Below, piece by piece: positions 1 to 9,650 of a DNA stretch of 64,000 nt (position 1 is the stretch's first letter; the number at the start of each line of letters is the position of its first letter). The notes beneath the pieces were generated by a model, which saw only the letters and a list, made by a program, of their open reading frames with translations, had not been told where the DNA came from and made no database searches. The stretch is from positions 1 through 64,000 of the forward strand of contig NZ_BEWL01000011.1 of the NCBI RefSeq assembly GCF_002723915.1. The letters are read 5' to 3'. Source of the stretch: Gluconobacter albidus (GTDB taxonomy: Bacteria; Pseudomonadota; Alphaproteobacteria; Acetobacterales; Acetobacteraceae). A program made the translations under genes and the position numbers.

Positions 1-236
1 CTCGGGATCCGACCGCCGGTGATGAGGAAGAACAGGATCGTCCCCAGCCCCGAGCACAGGATCGCCACATTGGGGTCAAACCCCATCAGCAGCGGCCCCA
101 CAACGGTCGATCCCGTCATCGCAAGGACATGCTGGCCGCCGAGCAGGACCGTCTGTCCCACGCCCGGATGCTCGTCAGGCGCGATCATGTCCGTCCGTTG
201 GGCCCGGCGCCAAACCGGAAGCCAGCGTTCACCCAT
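1..236 (-). CDS. NCS2 family nucleobase (uracil/xanthine-type) permease, N-terminal part
   Basis: Inner-membrane purine/pyrimidine permease fragment; the gene continues off the left edge, so only about 78 residues are visible. The reverse-strand reading gives MGERWLPVWRR near the start, then GGQHVLAM at residues 33-40 and PLLMGFDPN at 48-56, followed by a hydrophobic helix ending in TGGRIPS. This is the first transmembrane region of the UraA/RutG branch of the NCS2 family. The ATG at 234-236 is preceded by GGAGGA at good spacing, which fixes the start. It is divergent from the receptor gene to its right. The substrate cannot be decided from the fragment; the N-terminus resembles the RutG-type pyrimidine permease. 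Confidence 0.8.
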   Translation of the reverse strand, partial: MGERWLPVWRRAQRTDMIAPDEHPGVGQTVLLGGQHVLAMTGSTVVGPLLMGFDPNVAILCSGLGTILFFLITGGRIP

Positions 237-656
237 CCTCAGTGTCCTCCGTTCGCGCGGATCTGAGCACGGAGCCGGGCTACATGGGCCTCCACAGCCG
301 ACTTGGAAATACGCGCGCATCGTCATCAATCCTGCCGCGAAATTATCATTCCGTTAAAACAACAACCAAATACATGAACAAAGTTTGAACAAAATTAAAA
401 TACAATACCCCACTTCGAAATTATAAATTTCCATAATTCCGGTAATAACTTCCGTTTCATTTCGTAACAAATGGCCAGAATCAGGTTTTCATGCAACACA
501 ACGATATTAAATTTATATTTAATACGTTTTGGCGCGACTCTCCAGTTCTTCAGTCAATAAAGCCAAGCTATCAGATCATTATGTTATTTTTGCGGAATGA
601 CATCACCCGGTAACGAATCCCCAAGTTTTCTCTCCCAGCGTGAGGATTGTGTTTCT
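237..656. other. AT-rich intergenic region between divergent permease and receptor genes
   Basis: No gene is supported here. The stretch from about 345 to 600 is clearly more AT-rich than its surroundings and should hold the divergent promoters. Two inverted repeats are visible: GAAATT/AATTTC at 417-431 with a 3-base centre, and TATTAAAT/ATTTAATA at 505-524 with a 4-base centre. Either could be an operator, but AT-rich DNA produces such repeats by chance. No Fur box or Pho box was recognised. Confidence 0.4.
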
Positions 657-3600
657 ATGAAAGCCAGATCAGCACCACGTCGAAACATCATGCTTTTCGC
701 CTTTTCCGCGCTGACCGGGGCCGCTGTAACAGCACCCACCGGCTCGGCGCTGGCCCAGGCCGTCAGCGCCTCACAAGACAGCACTGCCGTTCCGAAACAG
801 ACCAAGCCCCAAAGCCGCACTGCCACGGGAAAAGCCTCGGCAACCACATTATCCCGCAAGGCCACGCTGCAAAAAGCCGCCGCAACAGGCGTCAATTCAA
901 CCCGTGCGGAAAGTGTTGTCGTCACGGGAACGCTGTTCCACGACAAGAACCTGAGCAGCGCGTCCCCGATCGAACAGATCACGGCCAAACAGCTCCAGCA
1001 ACGCGGCATCAAAACCGTGACCGATGCTCTCCAGCTTCTGTCATCCAACGGTTCTGGCAACCTGACCAACGCTTTCTCTGCAAATGGCGCCTTCGCGGGC
1101 GGCGCGTCTGCCCCCTCTCTTCGCGGCCTCCAGACCTCCGCAACACTCGTGATGATGGACGGCATGCGCCTGTCCTATTATCCCGCAGGCGATGATGGCG
1201 CGCGCAACTTCGTTGATACGAACTGGATGCCGGCGTCTCTGGTGCAGACCATCGACGTGCAGCAGGATGGCGGCTCCGCACTGTACGGCGCTGACGCCGT
1301 GGCCGGCGTCATCAACATGATCACGCGCGAACAGATCAAGGGCTTCGAAGGCAACGCCGAAGGCGGCCTCAATCAGGGCGGCTATGGCGGCCACCAGCGT
1401 CTCTACGCCAATTACGGCGTGGGTGACGTGGAGAAGGACGGCTACAATTTCTATGTCAATTCGGAATACCAGTCCGATGACATGATCACCAACAGCCAGA
1501 TCGGCTATCCCTACAACACCAGCAACCTGACAGGCATCGGTGGCGGCAACGCGGATGGAAACATCCTCGGCTCAGACGGCACATTCAGCAATGCCGTCAC
1601 GCAGACCACAGGCGTCGCGGCCAAGGCCGTCGACAGCAGCGGAAAATCCCTCAGTGGCTATCAGTTACTCAATCCGACCTCGGGCTGCAACGGTCTGTCC
1701 GGAGCGCATTCGGGCTATGTAACCGGCACGCCAACAGGGTCCGTCAGCAGCCTGTGCCAGCAGGACACAGTCTCGAAATACAGCGTGATCTCACCGTATG
1801 ACCGCCGTGTGGAAGCCACCGCGCATCTCACGGTCAAGCTCGGCCCGCGCGCCAAGCTCGTCAGCATGTTCACCTACTCCCAGAACCTGTCCTCCTACAG
1901 CGGCACACCCAGCGCGTTTTATGCCAACACACAATCACAGCTCGGAACGAGCAAAGGCGTGCTCGCCCCGGCCTATCTGCCGGACGGTTCACTGAACCCG
2001 AACAACCCCTATGCATCCCTCAACGAAAGCGCACAGCTTTACGGACGCTTCATCGACCCCACGGAAGTCACGCAGTTCTCACAGAACTACCGCGGATCCA
2101 TGCATCTGACAGGCTGGGAACCCTCAAGCTGGGGCGGTGACTGGAACTATGACTCCAGCATGGTCGGCATGAATACCGATCTTTCAACAAAATACGGCAA
2201 CTACATCAATATCGGCGATCTCAATAATGCGATCGAGAACGGCACCTATAATTTCGTCGACCAGAGCGCCAATTCCACGGCAGCAAAGAACGCCATCGCG
2301 CCGACAGAAATCGTCCATTCCAAGACAGAAGAATATTCCTGGCAGGCCTCCGTCACCAAAGGGCTCGTCCGACTGCCCGGCGGCATGCTGAACCTCGCGA
2401 TCGGAACCAACGTCCGCTACGAAGGCTTCAGCGCCCCTAACGCCAACCCGGTCGACACCACTGACGTCAACAACCAGTACGAAAGCATCAACCCGTTCAG
2501 CGCGATCGGCCATCGTTACGTCTATTCGGGCTATTTCGAACTGAACGCGCCCATCGTGAAAATGCTGAACGCCGACTTCCAGGGACGTTACGACTCCTAT
2601 TCTACGGGTTTCAGCCATTTTTCTCCAAAAATCGGCGCCACCTTCAAGCCGAGCAAAGAGTTCATGCTCCGTGGCACCTGGTCGCAGGGCTTTCAGGTTC
2701 CGAGTTTCTATGAAACCAACGGCACCACCATTGGCTATACGTCCTACGGCCCGTCGAACCTGACCTGGATCAACCAGCATCTGGATTCCAACGGCAGCAA
2801 GGACAGCTACGCACAGGCCTATAGCCTCGGCGGCCAGAGCGTCGGCAACCCGAACCTCAAGCCCATGACAAACAACACCTTTACGGGTGGCCCGGTCTTT
2901 CACCCCTTCCCGTGGATGACGTTCAGCGCGGAATACTGGTACATCCGCGAGAAGAATGTCATCGTCTCCAACCCGACCCCGGCAGCAACCGTGGCGGCAG
3001 CCTACGAGGCCATGAACACCAACCAGACGGTAATGATCGACGGCAACACCGTGGTCCCGGACATTGCGGATCCGCTGCATCCTGACGCACCCCGCCGTGC
3101 AGGAATCATTGAATCGTCTTACATCAACGCCAACAGCATGATGACCGACGGCGTTGACCTCAACCTGTCGATCACCCATCGCCTGCCCGGCCCGCTGAAG
3201 ATGATCAACTGGTACAGCAACGGCCATGCAACATGGGTCCACCGCTTCAACCAGACCATCCCCGGCGTAGGCGTCGAACGTTTTGCCGGAACCGAAGGCC
3301 CGTGGAACACGACCTCAGCCTCGGGAACGCCCCGCTGGCGCGCCAACTGGCAGAACACCTTCACCTGGAACAAACTCTCGACGACTTTCACGGTCTATTA
3401 CACCAGCGGCTATCACGGCACGGCAGAAGACAACGATGGTCCGGGCACGGCCGGAAACTGCAATTACGCCCTCTATCAGGATGTCAGCAGCTTCTATCCG
3501 TCCCAGTGCAATGTCCGCCATTTCTGGGATCTCGACATGACCGTGAACTACCAGTTCAACAAACAGTGGGCCGGCTACGTCAACATCTACAATCTGGCCG

Positions 3601-3716
3601 GTTTCAAGGCGCCATATGATTTTGGCACCTATGGGTCCTATCTTTACAACTCATCCTGGGCGCAGAGTGGTGCCCTGGGGCGGGCCTTCCGCTTCGGAGT
3701 TACGGCAACACTGTAA
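657..3716 (+). CDS. TonB-dependent outer-membrane receptor (mannosidase-linked)
   Basis: Outer-membrane active transporter powered by TonB. About 1019 residues: a signal peptide (MKARSAPRRN start, hydrophobic core, SALAQA cleavage region near residue 35), a long Lys/Thr/Ala-rich linker, a TonB-box-like ESVVVTG, a plug domain (SLRGL, DGMRL, YGADAVAGVINM) and a long beta-barrel. The start at 657 was chosen because TGAGGA lies 10 bases upstream and the signal peptide begins there; an in-frame ATG at 597 would add 20 non-signal residues. The C-terminus ends in GVTATL rather than the usual terminal aromatic residue. Two GH92 alpha-mannosidase genes follow directly, so the ligand is plausibly a mannose-containing oligosaccharide; this is inferred from context. 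Confidence 0.93.
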   Translation: MKARSAPRRNIMLFAFSALTGAAVTAPTGSALAQAVSASQDSTAVPKQTKPQSRTATGKASATTLSRKATLQKAAATGVNSTRAESVVVTGTLFHDKNLSSASPIEQITAKQLQQRGIKTVTDALQLLSSNGSGNLTNAFSANGAFAGGASAPSLRGLQTSATLVMMDGMRLSYYPAGDDGARNFVDTNWMPASLVQTIDVQQDGGSALYGADAVAGVINMITREQIKGFEGNAEGGLNQGGYGGHQRLYANYGVGDVEKDGYNFYVNSEYQSDDMITNSQIGYPYNTSNLTGIGGGNADGNILGSDGTFSNAVTQTTGVAAKAVDSSGKSLSGYQLLNPTSGCNGLSGAHSGYVTGTPTGSVSSLCQQDTVSKYSVISPYDRRVEATAHLTVKLGPRAKLVSMFTYSQNLSSYSGTPSAFYANTQSQLGTSKGVLAPAYLPDGSLNPNNPYASLNESAQLYGRFIDPTEVTQFSQNYRGSMHLTGWEPSSWGGDWNYDSSMVGMNTDLSTKYGNYINIGDLNNAIENGTYNFVDQSANSTAAKNAIAPTEIVHSKTEEYSWQASVTKGLVRLPGGMLNLAIGTNVRYEGFSAPNANPVDTTDVNNQYESINPFSAIGHRYVYSGYFELNAPIVKMLNADFQGRYDSYSTGFSHFSPKIGATFKPSKEFMLRGTWSQGFQVPSFYETNGTTIGYTSYGPSNLTWINQHLDSNGSKDSYAQAYSLGGQSVGNPNLKPMTNNTFTGGPVFHPFPWMTFSAEYWYIREKNVIVSNPTPAATVAAAYEAMNTNQTVMIDGNTVVPDIADPLHPDAPRRAGIIESSYINANSMMTDGVDLNLSITHRLPGPLKMINWYSNGHATWVHRFNQTIPGVGVERFAGTEGPWNTTSASGTPRWRANWQNTFTWNKLSTTFTVYYTSGYHGTAEDNDGPGTAGNCNYALYQDVSSFYPSQCNVRHFWDLDMTVNYQFNKQWAGYVNIYNLAGFKAPYDFGTYGSYLYNSSWAQSGALGRAFRFGVTATL

Positions 3717-3722
3717 GGCGTG

Positions 3723-6700
3723 ATGCACCACACAATCAGGCGCTCCTCTTCGCGCACGGCATTCCTCATGGCGATGATCGCCATGGGGGTGCCCCGAGCC
3801 TTTCCGGCACCCCCCGCGCCCTCCGGCAGAACGGAGGCGCCTGTGCCATTCACCCTCCAGCCGGGCTCCGGCCCGGACTGGAGCCTGACCAGTGCAGACG
3901 GCCCCACTAAAGACGAAGTTCTAACGGCCCGTGCCGGAAGCGGCCTGACCAACCTCCGAACCCTTCGCCTCGACACCACTGCAACAGACCTGCGGACGGT
4001 CATCGCAAAACCCGGTTCCGCCTTTCGCGTCGCCCGACACTCGCACCTCACCTACACCATCTTCCCTGTCGCCGACCCGCTCTCCCTGACAGACGACGCC
4101 ACATACACCAGCCTCGACATCCTGTTCACCGATGGCACCCGCGCCTCCACACTCGGCGCCCATGATCTTTCCGGCGCCGACCTGACAGCACAGGGTCAGG
4201 GCGCAGGACGCGCACTCTACCCCAACCAGTGGACGCTCGTGGACGTGCCTCTCGGCAACATCGCCGCGGGCCGGACTGTTGCAGCCCTCGAACTGACGTC
4301 CCACGCGCCAAATAGCACAACACGCCGCGTGTATCTTGATGCAGCCTTCATCACCAATATCCCGGATCAAACCAGCCTGACGCCCGCCGACCTCGTGGAC
4401 ACGCGGCGCGGCACCAATGCGAACGGCCATTATTCGCGCGGAAACAACTTCCCCGCCGTGGCCGTGCCGCACGGGTTCAACTTCTGGACACCCGTGACGC
4501 GGGGCAATTCCAACTGGCTTTACCAGTATCAGGAACGCAACGGCCCCGATAACCATCCGCGCCTCGAAGCCCTGTCCCTCAGCCACGAACCCAGCCCGTG
4601 GATGGGCGATCATGATACCTTCCAGATCATGCCAGCCCTCGGCCCAGACACGCCTTCCGCAGACCGGACCGCACGCGCCATCGGCTTCACGCACGACCAC
4701 GAAACCGCCCTGCCCTACCGCTATGCCGTCATACTGGATAACGGAATCGCGGCAGACATGTCCGCGACCGACCACGCGGCCATCCTGCACTTCCGCTATC
4801 CCGGCGGCACAACGCGCGGACAGGTCGTGTTCGACAACATTACCAATCAGGGCCGTCTGAAAATCGCTCCGGACGGACGCAGTGCAGACGGCTACACGGA
4901 TGTCGCCAGCGACCTCTCCACCGGCGCAAGCCGGATGTATGTCCATCTCGAATTCGACCGTCCCGCCGTCACACAAGGCCGCCTGACCGGCCAGAAACGC
5001 GACGACGTGCAAGCCTGGGCCGCGTTCGACACCACAGCCGATCCTACGGTCACGGTCCGGATCGCAACCTCTCTCATCAGTTCCGATCAGGCGCAACACA
5101 ATCTCGCGCTCGAACTACCAAACGGCGCCACACTGGAAACAGTCGCACAGGCTGCGAAAGCCGCCTGGAACAGCAGGCTGGACCGCATCCAGATCCCCGT
5201 CGCACCTCCGGATGAGCAGCGCACGCTCTACGGCAACCTCTACCGCCTCTATCTCTACCCCAACAACGCGGCTGAAAATGTCGGCACAATGGAGGCACCG
5301 CATCTGCGACATGCCAGCCCGTTCCAGCCGAGACAGCACCCCGACGGCCCAACGCAGACCGGCGCTCCGGTTGTGGACGGCCCGCTCTACGTCAATAACG
5401 GTTTCTGGGACACATACCGCACGGCATGGCCCGCCTATGCACTGCTGACACCCGAAGAAGACGGCCAGTTGATCGACGGTTTCGTCCAGCAATACCGCGA
5501 AGGCGGCTGGATCGCGCGCTGGTCTTCGCCCGGCTATGCCGACCTCATGACCGGAACAAGTGCAGACGTCGCCTTCGCGGACGCCTACGCCAAACATGTC
5601 CGCAACTTCGATGCCGCGTCCTTCTATCGCGCAGGCCTGAAGGACGCGACCGTCATGCCCGACAATCCCGGCGTGGGCCGCAAAGGCCTCAACCGTTCCA
5701 TGTTCAGAGGCTACACCGACACCGATACGGACGAAGCCCTGTCATGGTCCAATGCCGCCACACTCAATGATTTTGCTCTGGGTGAAATGGCTGCCTCCCT
5801 GTCCGCTTCCACGCCCGATGCGACAAAAGCCGATTACGCGGCGGAAAGCTGGTATCTGCACAACCGGGCCCTGAACTACGTCCATCTGTTCGACCGGGAT
5901 GTCGGGTTTTTCGTCGGCCGCCGCCCGGACGGACAGTGGAGAACCACGAAAGAACAGTTCGATCCGCTCGCCTGGGGTGGCGACTATACCGAGACAAACG
6001 CCTGGACCATGGCCTTCGACCCCGTTCAGGACGGGCAGGGACTTGCCAGCCTCTACGGCGGACGCGACGGACTGGCGCGCAAGCTGGACGCCTATTTCGC
6101 AACACCCGGCGTCTATCACACCGGCGCCTATGGCGGCGTAATCCACGAAATGCGGGAAATGCACGACATCCGCATGGGCCAGTACAGCCACAGCAACCAG
6201 CCCGCACATCATATCCTCTATCTGTACGACACCGCCGGCCAACCCTGGAAAGCGCAGGACAAAATCCGCGACGTCATGAACCGGCTGTATCGCGGCACGG
6301 CGATCGGCCAGGGCTATCCGGGCGATGAGGATAACGGCGAAATGTCGGCCTGGTGGATCTTCAGCGCGGCGGGGTTCTATCCGCTGCGCATGGGCACACC
6401 GACCTACGCCATCGGCGCGCCGCGCTTCGAGACCATGCGGCTGACGCTCGGAAAAGGACATGTCCTGACAGTCCGGGCGCCCGGTATCAGCGACCGCAAC
6501 CGCTTCGTCCAGTCCGTCAGCCTGAACGGCAAACCGCTCACGCGCTGGTGGCTGGGCCATGACGACATCGCGGATGGAGGCGACCTGCTGTTCCGCATGG
6601 GGCCGCATCCCTCGCACTGGGGAACCGCGCCAGAAGCGTCGCTGCCCTCCCTGACCCCGGCCGGACACAGCCCTGACCCCGCGGTCGATCTGGCCGATAT

Positions 6701-7073
6701 CGCCGGGGCAACCCATACCGGACCGGACGCGCTGTTCGACAATGACGCCCTGACCTCCGCTTCCCTTGACGGCGCAGACGTCACCGTCACACGCCCTGCC
6801 GGAGCTTCCGCGCTGGCCTATACGCTCACCTCCACCGACATGCCCGGCCATGCTCCGTCCGCATGGGACGTACTGGCTTCGGATGACGGAAAGACATGGC
6901 AGAAAATCGACCATCGCGAGAACGAAACATTCCCCTGGAAACACCAGACACGCCCGTTCCTTCTACCCGACCATACGCCGCACAGACTGTATCGCTGGCA
7001 TGTGCTCCAGCCCGCTTCTGCCGAGGCCGGAGAGTTTGAACTGCTGGGCCACGCTCACCCCCCGTCCCCCTGA
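3723..7073 (+). CDS. Exported GH92 family alpha-mannosidase with accessory carbohydrate-binding-like ends
   Basis: Glycoside hydrolase family 92 enzymes are calcium-dependent exo-alpha-mannosidases acting on alpha-mannans and N-glycans. The protein (about 1116 residues) has a signal peptide, an N-terminal beta-sandwich region of about 200 residues, the GH92 N-domain (DTRRGTN, SHEPSPWMGDHD) and the catalytic (alpha/alpha)6 domain with DYTETNAW near residue 757 and GDEDNGEMSAWW near 867. A C-terminal module of about 150 residues (ASDDGKTWQKI) resembles F5/8-type-C/CBM32 sandwiches. The start is GTG 3720 or the adjoining ATG 3723, a few bases after the receptor stop, so translation is probably coupled. 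It is longer than the second GH92 copy because of the extra end modules. Mannosidic linkage specificity cannot be read from the sequence. Confidence 0.9.
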   Translation: MHHTIRRSSSRTAFLMAMIAMGVPRAFPAPPAPSGRTEAPVPFTLQPGSGPDWSLTSADGPTKDEVLTARAGSGLTNLRTLRLDTTATDLRTVIAKPGSAFRVARHSHLTYTIFPVADPLSLTDDATYTSLDILFTDGTRASTLGAHDLSGADLTAQGQGAGRALYPNQWTLVDVPLGNIAAGRTVAALELTSHAPNSTTRRVYLDAAFITNIPDQTSLTPADLVDTRRGTNANGHYSRGNNFPAVAVPHGFNFWTPVTRGNSNWLYQYQERNGPDNHPRLEALSLSHEPSPWMGDHDTFQIMPALGPDTPSADRTARAIGFTHDHETALPYRYAVILDNGIAADMSATDHAAILHFRYPGGTTRGQVVFDNITNQGRLKIAPDGRSADGYTDVASDLSTGASRMYVHLEFDRPAVTQGRLTGQKRDDVQAWAAFDTTADPTVTVRIATSLISSDQAQHNLALELPNGATLETVAQAAKAAWNSRLDRIQIPVAPPDEQRTLYGNLYRLYLYPNNAAENVGTMEAPHLRHASPFQPRQHPDGPTQTGAPVVDGPLYVNNGFWDTYRTAWPAYALLTPEEDGQLIDGFVQQYREGGWIARWSSPGYADLMTGTSADVAFADAYAKHVRNFDAASFYRAGLKDATVMPDNPGVGRKGLNRSMFRGYTDTDTDEALSWSNAATLNDFALGEMAASLSASTPDATKADYAAESWYLHNRALNYVHLFDRDVGFFVGRRPDGQWRTTKEQFDPLAWGGDYTETNAWTMAFDPVQDGQGLASLYGGRDGLARKLDAYFATPGVYHTGAYGGVIHEMREMHDIRMGQYSHSNQPAHHILYLYDTAGQPWKAQDKIRDVMNRLYRGTAIGQGYPGDEDNGEMSAWWIFSAAGFYPLRMGTPTYAIGAPRFETMRLTLGKGHVLTVRAPGISDRNRFVQSVSLNGKPLTRWWLGHDDIADGGDLLFRMGPHPSHWGTAPEASLPSLTPAGHSPDPAVDLADIAGATHTGPDALFDNDALTSASLDGADVTVTRPAGASALAYTLTSTDMPGHAPSAWDVLASDDGKTWQKIDHRENETFPWKHQTRPFLLPDHTPHRLYRWHVLQPASAEAGEFELLGHAHPPSP

Positions 7074-7102
7074 CCGTTTATTTCCCGGAGTCCCAAGCCC
7101 TT

Positions 7103-9412
7103 ATGTCGCTTTCCACACTCGCCCGAAGCCTTCTGGCCGCAACCCTCCTGTCCGGAACGGCTTTCCTGCCCGTCCATGCCCAGACCACACCGCAGCAGCC
7201 CCCAAAGCCGGACGCCTCTCCCGCCTCTGCTGTAGATCCGCGCATCGGAACCGGAGGCGCCGGACATACCTATCCCGGCGCCACCATGCCATTCGGAATG
7301 ATCCAGCTCTCCCCCGATACCGCGATGACGGATTTCCATCACGCCTACGCCTGGGCGGCGGGCTATCAGTATGATGATCCGACGATCCTGGGCTTCTCGC
7401 ACACCCATTTCTCGGGCGCAGGCCATTCCGATCTCGGCGACGTTCTGATGATGCCGATTACGGGCGACGTACGACTGGAGCCCGGCGACGCCGCCGTGCC
7501 GGAAAGCGGATACCGCTCCCGCTTCCGCCACGCCACGGAAGTGGAAACTCCGGGCTATTACGCCGTCACGCTCGACGACTATAAAATCCGCGCCGAACTG
7601 AGCGCCTCCCGCCGTGTCGGATGGCACCGCTATACGTTCCCCAAAGGCAAACCCGCCCATCTGCTGCTGGACCTGCGACCCAGCATCTACGACTATCCGG
7701 GCAAGGTTCTGTGGGCGCGCCTGCATGTTGCCCCCGATGGGACGGTCTCGGGCTGCCGGACCACGCGGGGATGGGCGCCGGGGCGGACCCTGTGTTTTGC
7801 CATGCGTTTTTCAAAACCCATGACGGAACGCACACTGTATAACCGCGAAACGAAAGTGGCCTATCGCGGCTTCGGCGGCCCCGGGAACCACCCTGTCGAC
7901 CATGAGGCCCAGAATGGCCGCGAACTGGAAGGCGTGTTCGATTTCGGACGCCTGAAAGAGCCGCTCCTCGTCAAAACCTCCATCTCCCCGGTCAGCGAGG
8001 AAAACGCCGTCGCCAATCTCGACAGCGAAGGACAGGGCTGGGATTTCGACGCACAGCACAACACGGCCCTGGGCGCATGGAACGAGGCCCTGTCAGTCAT
8101 CGACATGCAGGGCACGGCGGAGCAGCGGACGCAGTTCTATACCGCGCTCTATCACGTCATGCTGGCCCCCACGCTCAGCATGGATGCCAACGGCGACTTC
8201 ACCGGCCCGGACTATCAGCGCCACCGCGCGGATGGGTTCGAGTTCTACTCCACATGGTCAATGTGGGACGTTTACCGCGCGCAACAGCCGCTTCTGGCCA
8301 TCCTGCGCCCCGATATGAGCTCACATTTCATCCGCTCGCTCATCGCATCCCAGCAGACCAGCCCGTTCGGCCTGCTGCCGGTCTGGGCGTATCAGGGCCT
8401 CGAGACCTGGTGCATGATCGGCTATCACGCCGTACCGGTCATTGCGGATGCGTATCTGGCGGGCGTGCGCGGCTTTGATGCCGAAGCCGCGCTCAAGGGC
8501 ATGATCCGCAGCGCGACCTACGGACCCTACGGCGATCTGACCGACTACATGAAAATCGGCTACGTCCCGATCGACAAGGAGCCCGAGGGCGCTTCCAAGA
8601 CACTGGAATACGCCTATGACGACTGGGCACTGGCCCGCATGGCGCGCGCGATGGGCAAAACCGACGTGGCGCGCACGTTCGAAAAGCGCTCCGACAACTG
8701 GCGGAAAGTCTGGGACCCCGAAACGCGCTTCATGCGCGCCCGCACATCCTCAGGCGCGTTCCACACGCCCTTCACCCCCGCCGCGGCCGCTTATGGAAGC
8801 GATTATACCGAAGGCAATGCCTGGCAGTATTCGTGGTATGTGCCGCAGAATATTCCGGGCCTGATCAAGGTCCTGGGCGGCCGCGAAAAATTCACGTCAC
8901 GGATCGACGAACTGTTCGACACGAAGGTCGATCCCGCGATTTTCAAGAACGTCGAGGATATCAGCGGTCTGATCGGCTGGTACGCACATGGCAACGAACC
9001 CGACCATCATGTCGCCTATCTCTACGACTACGCAGGTGCCCCGTGGAAAACGCAGCAGCGTCTGACACAGATCATGCAGACGCAATACGCCCTGCGCCCC
9101 GACGGTCTGGCGGGCAATGACGATCTGGGCCAGATGTCCGCATGGTATCTGTTCACGGCCATGGGTTTCTACCCTGTCGCCCCGGCCAGTCAGGAATATG
9201 CAATCGGCCGGCCCTTCGTCTCCCGTGCCACCATGCATCTGGGCAACGGACATGATTTTACGGTCACAGCCGACAATCTGGACGACGCTCATCCCTACGT
9301 CGGCCAGATGACGCTCAACGGTCAGCCTTTAAGCACCCCGTTCCTGCATCAGCAGGACGTTCTCGCAGGCGGCGAACTGCACTTCGTCATGCAGGCCCAG
9401 CCACCGGCATAA
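7103..9412 (+). CDS. Exported GH92 family alpha-mannosidase
   Basis: Second GH92 exo-alpha-mannosidase of the cassette, 769 residues, close to the usual family length. The signal peptide ends in LPVHAQ. The N-domain shows DPRIGTGGAGHTYPGA, PFGMIQLSPDT and the FSHTHFSGAGHSD motif typical of the family. The catalytic domain has DYTEGNAWQYSW (conserved Glu570) and GNDDLGQMSAWYLF (about 671-684), the acid/base region signatures. ATG 7103 is preceded by GGAG 12 bases upstream; the gene lies 29 bases after the first GH92 gene, giving a three-gene operon with the receptor. The different domain architecture of the pair suggests complementary linkage specificity, which is inference. Confidence 0.93.
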   Translation: MSLSTLARSLLAATLLSGTAFLPVHAQTTPQQPPKPDASPASAVDPRIGTGGAGHTYPGATMPFGMIQLSPDTAMTDFHHAYAWAAGYQYDDPTILGFSHTHFSGAGHSDLGDVLMMPITGDVRLEPGDAAVPESGYRSRFRHATEVETPGYYAVTLDDYKIRAELSASRRVGWHRYTFPKGKPAHLLLDLRPSIYDYPGKVLWARLHVAPDGTVSGCRTTRGWAPGRTLCFAMRFSKPMTERTLYNRETKVAYRGFGGPGNHPVDHEAQNGRELEGVFDFGRLKEPLLVKTSISPVSEENAVANLDSEGQGWDFDAQHNTALGAWNEALSVIDMQGTAEQRTQFYTALYHVMLAPTLSMDANGDFTGPDYQRHRADGFEFYSTWSMWDVYRAQQPLLAILRPDMSSHFIRSLIASQQTSPFGLLPVWAYQGLETWCMIGYHAVPVIADAYLAGVRGFDAEAALKGMIRSATYGPYGDLTDYMKIGYVPIDKEPEGASKTLEYAYDDWALARMARAMGKTDVARTFEKRSDNWRKVWDPETRFMRARTSSGAFHTPFTPAAAAYGSDYTEGNAWQYSWYVPQNIPGLIKVLGGREKFTSRIDELFDTKVDPAIFKNVEDISGLIGWYAHGNEPDHHVAYLYDYAGAPWKTQQRLTQIMQTQYALRPDGLAGNDDLGQMSAWYLFTAMGFYPVAPASQEYAIGRPFVSRATMHLGNGHDFTVTADNLDDAHPYVGQMTLNGQPLSTPFLHQQDVLAGGELHFVMQAQPPA

Positions 9413-9424
9413 CGTCTGATGAAA

Positions 9425-9455
9425 GGGAAGACCCGCAGTAACGCGCGGTCTTCCC
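9425..9455 (+). terminator. Hairpin after the GH92 cassette
   Basis: A perfect 9-bp inverted repeat, GGGAAGACC and GGTCTTCCC, with a 13-base loop lies 13 bases after the second GH92 stop. It separates this cassette from the next receptor operon. There is no T-tract after it, so it may be a pause or RNA-stability hairpin rather than a classical Rho-independent terminator. Confidence 0.5.
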
Positions 9456-9549
9456 GACCGGAACCTGAATCAGAACTATACTCCGCATTAAAGGACGAGA
9501 ACCTATTCTGAAAAATTATTTACTTCTTCATAATATTTATGAAACATAT

Positions 9550-9567
9550 TTGTCATGAAACTATTAC
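9550..9567 (+). promoter_or_regulatory. Possible Pho box (PhoB site)
   Basis: The sequence TTGTCATGAAACTATTAC matches the two-half PhoB site design: TTGTCAT, a 4-base spacer, then CTATTAC, which agrees with CTGTCAT at 4 of 7 positions. It lies about 85 bases upstream of a receptor gene that is followed by a phospholipase C gene, a pair that phosphate starvation could sensibly control. The second half is weak, so this is a candidate only. Confidence 0.35.
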
Positions 9568-9650
9568 ACGACATCACAGATACGCGAACATAATGTTCGC
9601 CGCGTTATCACCGCCCAGATTTTATCTTCTTGATGCCGGGAAAACGCGAA

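Noticed and set aside
19-357. Plus-strand frame of 112 residues at the left edge
   Set aside because: It lies opposite the NCS2 permease start, has no recognisable domain and extends into AT-rich non-coding DNA.
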